Part shown: positions 1-7,748 of the stretch, piece by piece
Layout: every line of letters begins with the position of its first letter
How positions within the stretch are numbered: the first letter of the stretch is position 1
From: an uncultured Desulfobacca sp.
GTDB taxonomy: Bacteria; Desulfobacterota; Desulfobaccia; Desulfobaccales; Desulfobaccaceae
Direction: 5' to 3'
NCBI GenBank assembly: GCA_937958145.1
Contig: CALGOE010000232.1
Location: forward strand, 1 to 34,706
DNA length: 34,706 bases
Translations under genes and position numbers: made by a program
Notes under the pieces: model-generated
The model's database searches: none
Seen by the model: only the letters and a program-made list of their open reading frames with translations
What the model was told of the DNA's origin: nothing

Positions 1-377
1 ACTCAGACCTTTTTGTTCAAAAAATCAAACATATCGTTCAAAATACTGAACAAAAGAGCAATGAGACCAACTTCGTGTCGTGGCTTCTTGGCGTGTGCGG
101 CAACGCCGTAGCAGGAAATAAGGTTCCAGCCTGTCAGGGAGTGACAAAATTCCTGTCTGTGCTGGGGGACAGGGTTCCCCTATGCTATCGTTTTGAACAG
201 GATAAAAGAAAAGGGGGCAGCTTGGCGCCATGGGGAATGCGCCTGGGGGGAGGGCAACAGCAACTCCAGCTACCTCGGTGCGAACCATAGCGAAAAAAAA
301 GTTTTCCTATTGAAAAATGTATATTATACTAACATTACTTTGCGGCCTTCGGGGGAGGGCTGCAGGGGGGGATCACC
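1..377. promoter_or_regulatory. Gene-free AT-rich left edge with GTTCA repeats
   Basis: I see no convincing gene here; the short ORFs on both strands have no recognisable protein character. Bases 11-55 carry a 9-bp inverted repeat, TTTTGTTCA and TGAACAAAA, and the spacer holds a further GTTCA that pairs with the right arm (GTTCA-6-TGAAC at 36-51). This looks like an operator or a small element end, but its target would lie outside the window or be the gene at 378. Bases 295-335 are AT-rich and could hold a promoter, but I cannot place a well-spaced -35/-10 pair. Confidence 0.35.
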
Positions 378-680
378 ATGCTGTACAAATGCATCTGGGA
401 AGGATGCAACCGAGTTTGGGGAGAGCCCGAGCCTGGAGAAGAGGGCTTTAGTCACGGGTTATGCCCGGCGCATTCGCGGGTGGCCTTTACTGAGCTTTTC
501 CGGCGGTTGCAGCAGCGGGAAGGCAATCCAGACTGCTATCTGCGCTGTTATGGCAACTGTCCCCGCCATTGGTGCACGTTTTATCCCCTCTGTGCCGTTG
601 ATGAACCCGGCCCGGAGCATGTGGCGGAATTGGAAATGCGACTGATGGCCCGCAGCCACTCCTTGCAGAGAGGCTTTTAA
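378..680 (+). CDS. Small Cys-rich protein, possibly metal-binding
   Basis: This is a 100-residue hypothetical protein. The start is an ATG preceded by a G-rich Shine-Dalgarno-like stretch (GGGGGG, 6 bases upstream). Two Cys clusters are visible: CIWEGC with SHGLCPAH near residues 5-33, and DCYLRCYGNCPRHWC with a final C near 52-73. The SHG-[IL]-C phrase also occurs at the ends of short Cys-rich signalling proteins in Desulfobacterota, which is recollection and not a search result. The spacing suggests a small zinc or Fe-S fold rather than secreted disulfides, because no signal peptide is seen. A longer overlapping ORF from 193 in another frame is rejected because its sequence looks unstructured. 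Function is unknown. Confidence 0.65.
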   Translation: MLYKCIWEGCNRVWGEPEPGEEGFSHGLCPAHSRVAFTELFRRLQQREGNPDCYLRCYGNCPRHWCTFYPLCAVDEPGPEHVAELEMRLMARSHSLQRGF

Positions 681-994
681 GCCAGACCGGCCCGGCCGGA
701 GGACATCTCCGACCTTGCTGCCGGCGAATCAATCAATCCGAATCGGCGGCGGCACCCCGACGCGACGGCCGGGCAGGACCCCACCAAGGTTCACCAGACC
801 CGCCAGAGGTCAGAAGAGACGTTTGACCCCATTCCAGCCAACCCTCGAAATAATCTCTTCCTTATTGAAATCAAATAATTATCAGGTAGCTCAACATCGC
901 CTCCCCGGTCGGCGTGGCTTCTGTCGGCGCGCCAATTTGGCGGGACCGGCGGCCACCGGGATTGCGGCCGAGCCCTTCCGCAGGTAACCTTGCT
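681..994. other. Intergenic stretch with no gene seen
   Basis: This 314-bp gap separates the Cys-rich small protein from the YdcF-like gene. An in-frame upstream extension of the next gene (from 914) exists, but it reads as Arg/Pro-rich non-protein sequence. An AT-rich patch near 855-890 may carry a promoter; I could not find a well-spaced hexamer pair. No hairpin terminator was recognised. Confidence 0.4.
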
Positions 995-1759
995 ATGTTT
1001 ATGGTTAAAAAAATCATCGGCTATTTGACGGCGCCCGGGACGATCATCCTGGTGCTGCTGGTCCTCGGCCTCTGGCGTCTGCTCCGGGCCAGAACACCTG
1101 GCCGCGCTGGAGTCCCCTGGCTCATCCTGGGGACGGTATGCTTCTATCTCTTCACCACGGCCCCGCTGCCCACAGCACTCTTACGGCCGTTGGAGCAAAG
1201 GTATGCCCCCCTGGCGGACCCCAGCGGCCTGACGGCCAGCCGTTATATCGTGGTCTTATCCGGCGGCTGTCGCGACAACAGCTCCGTGCCGGCCACCAGC
1301 CAGCTGGATGACGACACGGCGCTGCGGGTGTTGGAGGGGATCCGGCTTTTCCACCTGCTGGCCGGTCAACCCACTCTGATTATGTCTGGTGGCGGCGAAA
1401 AGCAGGTCGGCGCCAGAATGGCGGCCTTGGCCCAGTCCTTGGGGGTCCCCGCCGATAAGCTGCGGGCCGAGACCAATTCTCTGGATACCCACGGCAACGC
1501 CCGAGAAGTCAAGGCCCTGGTCCAGGATGCGCCCTTTATCCTGGTCACCTCGGCTTCCCATCTGCCCCGGGCCATGGTTATTTTTCAGATGTTGGGAATG
1601 CAGCCCGTTCCGGCTCCCGCCGATTTTCGCAGCCGGGTGGTCTGGGGCGTGGCGGATTTTTTTCCCAACGGGGCTTTCCTCCGGGAGCTGGATGCGGCCC
1701 TGCATGAATACCTCGGTCTGGCGTATTTAAGACTCTTTCCCGGGCGGGCCGGGAGATAG
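995..1759 (+). CDS. YdcF/ElyC-like DUF218 envelope protein
   Basis: The product is a 254-residue inner-membrane protein of the DUF218 (YdcF/SanA/ElyC) family, whose members influence cell-envelope and undecaprenyl-phosphate metabolism; the precise reaction here is unknown. Two N-terminal membrane segments (about residues 8-24 and 38-56) precede the DUF218 core. Core motifs are VVLSGG, IMSGG, ETNSLDTHGNA and LVTSASHLPRAM, which is the expected family order. I chose the ATG at 995 instead of the ORF-track start at 914 because the upstream extension is Arg/Pro-rich junk and an AGGT lies about 9 bases before it. A second ATG two codons later is possible. The two-TM architecture fits ElyC better than soluble YdcF. 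It appears to be monocistronic, with tandem palindromes following its stop. Confidence 0.85.
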   Translation: MFMVKKIIGYLTAPGTIILVLLVLGLWRLLRARTPGRAGVPWLILGTVCFYLFTTAPLPTALLRPLEQRYAPLADPSGLTASRYIVVLSGGCRDNSSVPATSQLDDDTALRVLEGIRLFHLLAGQPTLIMSGGGEKQVGARMAALAQSLGVPADKLRAETNSLDTHGNAREVKALVQDAPFILVTSASHLPRAMVIFQMLGMQPVPAPADFRSRVVWGVADFFPNGAFLRELDAALHEYLGLAYLRLFPGRAGR

Positions 1760-1773
1760 GGGGAGGCAAGAGG

Positions 1774-1918
1774 GGTCCCCTCCAGCGGACCTGGAGGTCC
1801 GCTCTACTGGGATTTATCCCGCGGTCCCCTCCAGCGGACCTGGAGGTCCGCTCTACTGGGATTTATCCCGCGTCCCCTTTTGCGGACCTGGAGGTCCGCT
1901 CTACTGGGGCTTATCTGG
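1774..1918. repeat. Three tandem ~49-bp palindromic repeat units
   Basis: Units run 1774-1822, 1823-1871 and 1872 to about 1918. The first two are identical over 49 bp; the third lacks one G at the start and diverges at several positions. Each unit contains a near-perfect hairpin, AGCGGACCT-GG-AGGTCCGCT (8-bp arms in the third unit), followed by CTACTGGG. They fill most of the gap between the YdcF-like gene and hpnI. The layout resembles REP/BIME-type intergenic palindromes and could act as an mRNA-stabilising or transcription-stopping element. No U-tract follows, so a simple intrinsic terminator is unlikely. I saw no other copy in the window. Confidence 0.85.
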
Positions 1919-2039
1919 GGGCCATAGGGCGGCCCGTGGCCGCCGCCTCAGGCCCAATGGTGCGCCAGAGAGCGTCAACGCTACGCCTTGGAGAACCGGG
2001 AATTATGCGGAGCGCAAAAACCTTAAGAAGGGTGCCCTG

Positions 2040-3185
2040 ATGAAGTTGGTCATTGCTGTTCTGTCCCTTCTGATTATTGCGGGCCTGATCTATCAGGCGG
2101 CTGCCCTGTTGGCTCTGCATTTTTTCTGCCGCCGGTCCCGGCCCCGCCTGCCGGCAGGGGTTGAGCCGGGGATTACCGTGCTGAAACCGGTGCGGGGGGT
2201 GGATGCGGGCACCCGAGCCTGTCTGGCCAGTTTTCTGCAACAAGACTATTCCGGGCATCAGGTCCTCTTTGGCGTGGCCGCGGCTGACGATCCGGTCCTG
2301 CCGTTGCTGGCGGAACTGCAGGCGGCTCATCCCGAGGTGGAGTGCCGGACTGTGCTGTGCCCCCAGTCTCTGGGTCTGAATCCCAAGGTCAGCACGTTGC
2401 GGCAGCTCCTGCCCCATGCCAGGCACGACCTGATCGTCATTGCCGACAGCGATGTCCTGGCCCCGCCGCACCTCCTGCAAACCCTGGCTGCGGCCTTGCA
2501 GGAGCCGGGAGCGGGCCTGACCTCCTGTCTGTACCGGGCCGGGCCGGTGCGGACGGTGGGCAGCGCCCTGGAGGCGTTGGCCATCAGCGCAGATTTCATT
2601 CCCTCGGTGGCGGTGGCCCATTATCTGGAAGGGGTCAGCTTTGCCTTGGGCGCGGTCATGGCCGTCCGCCGGGAAGCGCTGGACCAGATCGGGGGGCTAG
2701 CGGTCATTGCCGATTATCTGGCCGACGATTATCAGTTGGGGCACCGGGTGCACCAGGCCGGGTGGCAGGTAACCCTGCTGCCGTTGGTGGTGGCAACGGG
2801 GCAGCCACACGCCGGCCTCAGGGGTTTTTTCTCCCACCAGTTACGGTGGGCCAGGACCTATCGAGTCTGCCGACCGCGCGGGTTTCTGGGCTATGGCATT
2901 ACTTTTGTCGTGCCCTGGAGTCTGCTGGCCTGGGAGCTGGGGGGGCTGACCTGGTGGGGCGGGGGTTTGGTCGGGATATCCTGTCTGACCCGTTGGCTGG
3001 TGGCTTGGATTTCAGAACGGGTGCTGTTGCAGGGGCGGCTGCCAGGACGCTTTTTTTTCTTGCTGCCGTTGAAGGATCTGCTATCTTTCGCTTTATGGGC
3101 GCTCAGTTTCGGGGGCGACCGGGTGGTCTGGCAGGGGCGATCGTATCGGGTGCAGCCGGATGGTCGCCTGCAAGAGCTCAAATGA
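2040..3185 (+). CDS. hpnI: Ceramide-glucosyltransferase-like GT21 enzyme HpnI
   Basis: This 381-residue membrane glycosyltransferase matches the GT21 (ceramide glucosyltransferase) group that includes HpnI. HpnI is known to add an N-acetylglucosamine unit to bacteriohopanetetrol in hopanoid lipid synthesis. Visible family features are an N-terminal membrane anchor (about residues 3-28), the D1 pair DDP near 83, the D2 motif DSD at 136-138, the D3 pair DD at 229-230, and the Q-x2-RW acceptor motif QLRWART near 267. Two or three C-terminal membrane segments follow. An AAGAAGGG ribosome site precedes the ATG. No other hpn gene is present, so the hopanoid assignment rests on similarity. It ends 10 bp before larB, so the two are probably co-transcribed. 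A related lipid glycosyltransferase is the alternative. Confidence 0.8.
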   Translation: MKLVIAVLSLLIIAGLIYQAAALLALHFFCRRSRPRLPAGVEPGITVLKPVRGVDAGTRACLASFLQQDYSGHQVLFGVAAADDPVLPLLAELQAAHPEVECRTVLCPQSLGLNPKVSTLRQLLPHARHDLIVIADSDVLAPPHLLQTLAAALQEPGAGLTSCLYRAGPVRTVGSALEALAISADFIPSVAVAHYLEGVSFALGAVMAVRREALDQIGGLAVIADYLADDYQLGHRVHQAGWQVTLLPLVVATGQPHAGLRGFFSHQLRWARTYRVCRPRGFLGYGITFVVPWSLLAWELGGLTWWGGGLVGISCLTRWLVAWISERVLLQGRLPGRFFFLLPLKDLLSFALWALSFGGDRVVWQGRSYRVQPDGRLQELK

Positions 3186-3195
3186 AAAGGAACGT

Positions 3196-3948
3196 ATGGA
3201 CCCGGCGGAGTTGACCAAACTTCTGGAAGAGGTGCAGAGCGGCCGGTTGAGCGTGGCGGCGGCCCAGGAACGGCTTGTGCATCTGCCTTTTGAGAACCTG
3301 GGGTTTGCCCACATTGACCACCATCGCCACCTGCGCCAGGGCTTTCCCGAGGTGGTGTTTGCCGCGGGTAAAAGTGTGGAGCACCTGAGAGGCATTCTGA
3401 CGGCCCTGAGCCAGCGGGCCCGACAGATCCTGGTCACCCGTTTGGAACCGGACAAGGCTGCACAGCTCCAGGCAAGTTTTGGGGAAGCGGTGTATCACCC
3501 GGAGGCCCAGGCCCTGACGTTTGGCCTGGACCAGGCCGAGGACCGGGGGCGCGGTCTGATCCTGGTCATCTCCGCCGGCACTTCTGACCTGCCGGTGGCC
3601 GCAGAGGCCTGCCTGACCGCCCAGATCATGGGAAATCGGGTGGAGGCCATCAATGACGTGGGGGTGGCCGGACTACACCGCTTATTGGCCTATAAAGAGA
3701 AGCTGCAGGAGGCTGCCGTCTTTGTGGTGGTGGCCGGCATGGAGGGAGCCCTGCCCAGTGTGGTGGGGGGCTTGGTGCAACGACCGGTCATCGCCGTGCC
3801 CACCAGCGTCGGTTATGGCGCCAGCTTCGGTGGCCTGGCGGCCCTCCTGGGAATGCTCAACTCGTGTGCCTCCGGCGTGGCGGTGGTGAACATCGACAAC
3901 GGCTTCGGGGCCGGGTATATCGCCGCCCTGATCAACCGCCGGGAGTGA
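3196..3948 (+). CDS. larB: LarB, nickel-pincer cofactor carboxylase
   Basis: The 250-residue product matches LarB, which carboxylates and hydrolyses nicotinic acid adenine dinucleotide to start synthesis of the nickel-pincer nucleotide cofactor of lactate racemase-type enzymes. The C-terminal half carries the PurE-like (AIR carboxylase) fold motifs VISAGTSDLPVAAEA and INDVGVAGLHRLL, with the Gly-rich stretch VPTSVGYGASFGG near the end. The N-terminal helical part begins MDPAELTKLLEEV. I use the ATG at 3196, preceded by AAAAGGA, instead of the earlier start at 3160 that overlaps hpnI. LarC and LarE are not in the window. It converges on the small gene at 3960 with only 11 bp between. Confidence 0.9.
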   Translation: MDPAELTKLLEEVQSGRLSVAAAQERLVHLPFENLGFAHIDHHRHLRQGFPEVVFAAGKSVEHLRGILTALSQRARQILVTRLEPDKAAQLQASFGEAVYHPEAQALTFGLDQAEDRGRGLILVISAGTSDLPVAAEACLTAQIMGNRVEAINDVGVAGLHRLLAYKEKLQEAAVFVVVAGMEGALPSVVGGLVQRPVIAVPTSVGYGASFGGLAALLGMLNSCASGVAVVNIDNGFGAGYIAALINRRE

Positions 3949-3959
3949 GGGCAGAGTCC

Positions 3960-4160
3960 TCAGATGGGGAGGGGTGGTTCTTTTTTCGCCTCCAGCAGGG
4001 CCTTGAAATGATCCCGCTCTTTGTGGGCCTGAAAGAGTTCCGCCTCGAGGGCGGCCCGTTCAGCCGCGGCCTCTGGCTTCAGGGCTGCAAGCTTCTTTTC
4101 CAGTTCCTGGATCTTTTTCTCACAACGATACAATTCGATGGCAACATAGCGGATTGACAT
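3960..4160 (-). CDS. Small coiled-coil protein, 66 residues
   Basis: A 66-residue protein beginning MSIRYVAIELYRCEKKI, nearly all charged helix with heptad-like spacing (LEKKLAALKPEAAAERAALEAELFQAHKERDH). The start at 4160 is supported by a strong GAGGGGTGGT just upstream. The ORF-track start at 4322 adds a 54-residue Arg-rich extension that I reject. It lies downstream of engB on the same strand, with a 174-bp gap, and may be co-transcribed. The look is of a structural or partner-binding coiled-coil dimer. No known family was recognised; function unknown. Confidence 0.7.
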   Translation of the reverse strand: MSIRYVAIELYRCEKKIQELEKKLAALKPEAAAERAALEAELFQAHKERDHFKALLEAKKEPPLPI

Positions 4161-4334
4161 ACCACCCCTCTTATTCGTGGCTGCTGCCAGGGACACCGCG
4201 GAATGTCTGGCCAAAGACGAGCCGGGGGGCCAAGCCCTTTGCATCTCTCCACAAACCCGCCTCAACCCCGTCCTGGGCTTTGGCCACAAGCTCCGGCCAC
4301 ACCCTGGCGACCGCCAGGCCACAGGTACAATCTC

Positions 4335-4925
4335 CTAAAGGACGGTCAACAAGCGCGTCCACAATTCTTTGCGGCCCTCATGGGTAAGGGCGGAAAACCA
4401 GATAAAGTCCGTCATGCCGCTGGGGGCCAGACTGGCGGTAATTTCCTTGAGCTGCCGCTGGCGTTGGCTCTGTTTCAGTTTATCGGCCTTGGTGAGGACC
4501 AGGATCACCTGGCGTTGCCAGCTTTGCAGGCTCGAGATGATCTCCAGCTCTTCCGGACCGGGTCGGCGCCGGCAATCCAGCAGGAAGACCACGGCCCGCA
4601 GACCGAGCCGCTGCTGCAGATAGACGTCGATGAGGCGGAGCCAACGTTCCTTCACCGGCACCGGCACCTGGGCATAGCCATAGCCCGGCAGGTCCACAAA
4701 ATACCAGGAGTCATTGATGAGGAAATAATTGATGGCCTGGGTACAGCCGGGCCGGGAACTGGTCCGCACCAAACCCTTGCGGTTGAGCAAGGCATTGATG
4801 AGCGAGGATTTGCCCACGTTGGAGCGGCCCCAGAACGCCACCTCGGGCCGCGCTTGAACCGGAAAATCCTCGGGCCGCGGGGCGCTGAGAAGAAATCGGG
4901 CCGTCTGAATTTTCGGAATCGCCAT
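4335..4925 (-). CDS. engB: Ribosome-biogenesis GTPase EngB (YihA/YsxC)
   Basis: A 196-residue TRAFAC GTPase of the EngB family, which assists 50S subunit maturation in the cytoplasm. All G motifs are present in order: G1 GRSNVGKSS, a threonine in the G2 segment PGCTQAINYF, G3 DLPGYGYAQ, G4 TKAD and a G5-like FSAL. Family-typical phrases are RPEVAFWGRSNVGK and YFVDLPGYGYA. Length is normal. I take the ATG at 4925, with TGAGGTG before it; the track start at 4931 is a GTG two codons earlier. It is transcribed away from the gene at 5101. The single catalytic GTPase domain has no extension. Confidence 0.95.
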   Translation of the reverse strand: MAIPKIQTARFLLSAPRPEDFPVQARPEVAFWGRSNVGKSSLINALLNRKGLVRTSSRPGCTQAINYFLINDSWYFVDLPGYGYAQVPVPVKERWLRLIDVYLQQRLGLRAVVFLLDCRRRPGPEELEIISSLQSWQRQVILVLTKADKLKQSQRQRQLKEITASLAPSGMTDFIWFSALTHEGRKELWTRLLTVL

Positions 4926-5100
4926 GTTCACCTCATGCAGTTTAAACTTCCGCGCCGCCGCCGCATTCGATATTATACCAGTGGCACACGCATTATCCTA
5001 TATCCCTCTGCAGGCCAGCAGCCAGGAGGTTTGCGGCAGACCACGACGGCGGCAGAACCAGGGGTTGGCCTCAGAGATAATACCGTACCCGGAGGGAAGT

Positions 5101-5625
5101 ATGAGGCATTGTTTATCAGGCCGGTTGGCGGCGATTCTCTGCTGCCTGATCGTTGTTGTTCTGGCCTGGCCAAGTCCGGCCCGGAGTCAGGATGCTCCCC
5201 ACGCGGTTCTGGCCAAGGCCGTCGCGGCCCTGCAACGGGCGGAAAAGCTGGTGGCCGACGAGCCCGAGGAGGCCCTGGCTGCGGCCAAGGAATCCCGCCT
5301 GCTGTTCGGTGAGCTGCAAAAAACCTTGGCTGGCCAATTGGCGGACAAACATCTGACGGAAGCACAGGCGGAGCAGGAAAAGCTCAACCTCAAGTTGGCG
5401 GATGACCTCTTCAAAAAGGGTGAGCTGTTCCATAAGGCCGCTCAGGAGAAATTGGACCGAAGCAAAGCCCTGCGCTCGCAGGGTGAAGAGGCCGCGGCCC
5501 AAAACCTGGAGGGCGTGGCCCAGATTGAAGCCCGTTTGGCCCTGCAGAACTATGTCCGCTCCGAGATCTTCGGACTGAAAAATCAGCAGTTGGTGTTTGA
5601 CTCTCTGCTGAAAACCGCAAAATAA
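5101..5625 (+). CDS. Periplasmic helical protein with signal peptide
   Basis: A 174-residue protein with a clear Sec signal peptide: Arg-containing n-region, hydrophobic core LAAILCCLIVVVLAW and a likely cut after PARS or the next few residues. The mature part is Ala/Glu/Lys/Leu-rich and entirely helical, with repeats of the AEKLVADEPEEALAAAKESR type that resemble tetratricopeptide-like or SlyB/Lpp-like helical hairpins. No catalytic motif or lipobox Cys is visible. The ATG at 5101 has a GGAGGG ribosome site; the earlier track start at 4924 is discarded. A hairpin follows 7 bp after the stop. Function unknown; a structural periplasmic role is a guess. Confidence 0.8.
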   Translation: MRHCLSGRLAAILCCLIVVVLAWPSPARSQDAPHAVLAKAVAALQRAEKLVADEPEEALAAAKESRLLFGELQKTLAGQLADKHLTEAQAEQEKLNLKLADDLFKKGELFHKAAQEKLDRSKALRSQGEEAAAQNLEGVAQIEARLALQNYVRSEIFGLKNQQLVFDSLLKTAK

Positions 5626-5632
5626 TCTCGTT

Positions 5633-5673
5633 GGCGGTTGTTGAAAAACTGTGGGGGGCACGGGGCAACCGCC
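5633..5673 (+). other. Inverted repeat after the periplasmic protein gene
   Basis: GGCGGTTG (5633-5640) and CAACCGCC (5666-5673) form a perfect 8-bp stem around a 25-base loop. It sits directly after the stop at 5625 and before the radical SAM gene. It may end or process the upstream transcript, but no U-tract follows. The left arm continues into TTGTTGAAAAACTGTGG, which resembles intergenic sequence near 30799. Confidence 0.45.
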
Positions 5674-5713
5674 CTGCCCCCTCCCTGCCAACCCCGCCCC
5701 TGCTGCCAACGCC

Positions 5714-7015
5714 ATGGCCGACGTTCCTTTGCTGTTATGCCTCAATCCCTGGGTCTATGATTTTGCTGCCCACGATTTTTTTGCTCGGCCGTTGGGTTTG
5801 CTTTTGCTGGCGGGACAATTGCGGGCCGCCGGCTACCGGGTGGCGCTGCTGGACTGCCTCAGTCGGCCGCTGACCGGCCGGAGCCCCACCGGGCGGTGGC
5901 CCAAAGAAATTCTGCCGACACCGCCGCCCCTGCAGGGGGTGCCCCGGCATTATGGACGGTATGGCTTGCCTCCGGACCAGGTGCGCCAAGCTTTGGCCGC
6001 CCTCCCCCAGCCTCCGGCGGCGGTGCTGGTAACGTCGCTGATGACCTATTGGTATCCCGGAGTGCAGGCCGCCATCCGGCTGGTGCGGGAACACTTCCCG
6101 GCGGTTCCGGTAATTTTGGGGGGCATTTATGCCTCTCTGGTCCCGGAGCACGCCAAGGCCAACAGCGGTGCCGATTTTGTCATCACCGGGCCGGGAGAAG
6201 AGGCGGTTCTGGCATTGCTGGCCGATCTCACCGGCTTTGCAGGCCAGACGAACGCCAGGGCAGGGGTTTATCCGGCCTGGGACCTGCTGCCCGACCGGCG
6301 GTTGCTGCCGATCCTGACTTCCCGGGGCTGCCCCTTTGATTGCGATTATTGTGCCTCCCGCCTCCTGGCGCCGGTCTTTCGGCGGCGACAGCCCGATGAG
6401 GTGGTGGCGGAGCTCCATGACTGGCATAGACGCTTCGGAGTTAGGGATGTGGCCTTTTATGACGACGCCCTGTTGGTGCAGGCCGAACAGCATCTCTTGC
6501 CGATTTTAGAAGGGGTGAGGCGCCTCAAGCTGCCGCTGCGGTTTCATACGCCCAATGCCCTGCACCTCGGTCTGCTTACTCCGGATATTGCCCGGTGGCT
6601 GCGGCAGGCCAACTTTGCCACCCTGCGACTGGGGCTGGAGACGATGGAAAGCGACGGGAGCCGACGGGATCGGAAAGTCCAGGCCGGTGATCTGGCGCGG
6701 GGCGTGGCGGCCCTGCGGGAGGCTGGTTTCACCGCCGACCAGATCGGCGTCTATCTCCTCCTGGGGTTGCCGCATCAGGAGGATGCGGCGGTGGAGGCTG
6801 CCATCAGGGCTGTCCGTCGGGTGGGGGCAACGCCGGTTTTGGCCCAGTATTCGCCCATTCCGGGGACCGCCCTGTGGCCGGAGGCGGTCCAGGTCTCCCG
6901 CTATGACCTGGCCGCGGACCCCATTTTCCACAACAATTCCATTTTCCCCTGTTGGCCGGAATTTTCCTGGGAGCGGTACACCAGATTAAAGAACCTGGCC
7001 GCCGGTCGGGGCTGA
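5714..7015 (+). CDS. Radical SAM protein with B12-binding-like N domain
   Basis: A 433-residue cytoplasmic radical SAM protein. The N-terminal 160 residues form a Rossmann-like cobalamin-binding-type domain (LLLLAGQLRAAGYRVALLD, VPVILGGIYASLVPEHA), but the classical DxHxxG cobalt-ligand motif is not evident, so B12 use is uncertain. The radical SAM core carries the cluster motif CPFDCDYC (C206, C210, C213) after the LTSRG lead-in, and later LRLGLETM and GVYLLLGLPHQ, typical of the Elp3/B12 radical SAM branch. The ATG at 5714 fits the start of homology-like sequence, but no strong ribosome site precedes it. The stop lies 13 bp before the QatB-like gene, so the genes are probably co-transcribed. 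Substrate unknown; it is not QueE-like in cluster spacing. Confidence 0.85.
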   Translation: MADVPLLLCLNPWVYDFAAHDFFARPLGLLLLAGQLRAAGYRVALLDCLSRPLTGRSPTGRWPKEILPTPPPLQGVPRHYGRYGLPPDQVRQALAALPQPPAAVLVTSLMTYWYPGVQAAIRLVREHFPAVPVILGGIYASLVPEHAKANSGADFVITGPGEEAVLALLADLTGFAGQTNARAGVYPAWDLLPDRRLLPILTSRGCPFDCDYCASRLLAPVFRRRQPDEVVAELHDWHRRFGVRDVAFYDDALLVQAEQHLLPILEGVRRLKLPLRFHTPNALHLGLLTPDIARWLRQANFATLRLGLETMESDGSRRDRKVQAGDLARGVAALREAGFTADQIGVYLLLGLPHQEDAAVEAAIRAVRRVGATPVLAQYSPIPGTALWPEAVQVSRYDLAADPIFHNNSIFPCWPEFSWERYTRLKNLAAGRG

Positions 7016-7028
7016 ACCAAGGAGAAGG

Positions 7029-7748
7029 ATGGGAACGTCGACTGCCCGGAAAGCGCCACCAAAAGGGGCGTATTGGCGGAAGGCCAAGACGGCTGCAGCC
7101 CACTATGCCGCCCACGGGGAGGCGGCCCGCCTGTCGGTGGCGGAAGTGGTGGCTCGGTATGCCGTAGCGGTGGCGCCGGTGGGGTGGGATAGCCAACCGG
7201 ACCAGAACCTGTTGGAGGCAACGGCGCGTACCGCCGCGGCCCTGAACAGGTTTTATGAAACCTGGGAAGCCCAGGGCTGGCAGCGGGCCCTGGCCCAGCT
7301 CGGCATTGCGGCCCACGCCGGACACAACTGGGAGGCCCTGATGCCGGCTCTGCTCGACGCCCTGGCCGGGCCGGGGGCCCATCTGGCTGAAGCCGTGGCG
7401 AGAACCGCTCTGTTGGACCATTTCGCCGCCATGGGCCTGCTGGACGATGTGGCCGCGGCCGTCACCGGCAATGTCGACGCACCGCCGCTGCCCCCCGGCG
7501 ACGGCGCTTGGCATTTCCTGGCGTTGGCCCTGTTTCACCGTTATATCGCCGATATGGGGGAGACCTTGGAATTTCATGCCCCGTCTGTGGCGGCGGGGCG
7601 GGAGCGCCAGGAAGCCATCCGAGCCCACTTCCTGGCGCAGCTGAACCTGCTGCTCTCCCTGACCGGCGAAGAAGATGGTTGGCAGAGCCAACCGCTGACC
7701 TGGGTGGAAAATTTCCTCGGTCTGTTGGCAAACTACCATGGCCGTTAA
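7029..7748 (+). CDS. qatB: QatB-like helical protein, MGTS N-terminus
   Basis: A 239-residue, Ala/Leu-rich, largely helical protein with no signal peptide or catalytic motif. It begins MGTSTARKAPP; a MGTS start followed by a Pro/Gly-containing tail is what I recall of QatB, a component of the Qat anti-phage system. The decisive context is that it lies directly before, and overlaps by 11 bp, a QueC-like gene, which is the qatB-qatC order. The ribosome site AAGGAGAAGG is strong. The penultimate Gly would be exposed after Met removal. The assignment is family-level by position, size and N-terminus; sequence conservation in QatB is low, so an unrelated helical partner of the QueC-like enzyme remains possible. 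Confidence 0.5.
   Translation: MGTSTARKAPPKGAYWRKAKTAAAHYAAHGEAARLSVAEVVARYAVAVAPVGWDSQPDQNLLEATARTAAALNRFYETWEAQGWQRALAQLGIAAHAGHNWEALMPALLDALAGPGAHLAEAVARTALLDHFAAMGLLDDVAAAVTGNVDAPPLPPGDGAWHFLALALFHRYIADMGETLEFHAPSVAAGRERQEAIRAHFLAQLNLLLSLTGEEDGWQSQPLTWVENFLGLLANYHGR

Noticed and set aside
4171-4337. Possible small protein after engB (VWPELVAKAQDGVEAGLW frame)
   Set aside because: Reads somewhat protein-like and TAGGAGA lies at the engB stop, but no well-placed start codon or family is seen; too weak to annotate.
4203-5312. 369-residue plus-strand ORF across engB
   Set aside because: It is antisense to EngB with all G motifs, and its sequence is Arg/Pro/Gln-rich without recognisable domains.
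5714-7015. Radical SAM gene as QueE for the QueC-like enzyme
   Set aside because: Cluster spacing CPFDCDYC, 433 residues and a B12-type N domain differ from QueE.
6804-7739. 311-residue minus-strand ORF opposite the QatB-like gene
   Set aside because: The plus strand has a strong ribosome site, tight gene spacing and helical protein composition; the antisense ORF is Gly/Arg/Pro-rich.
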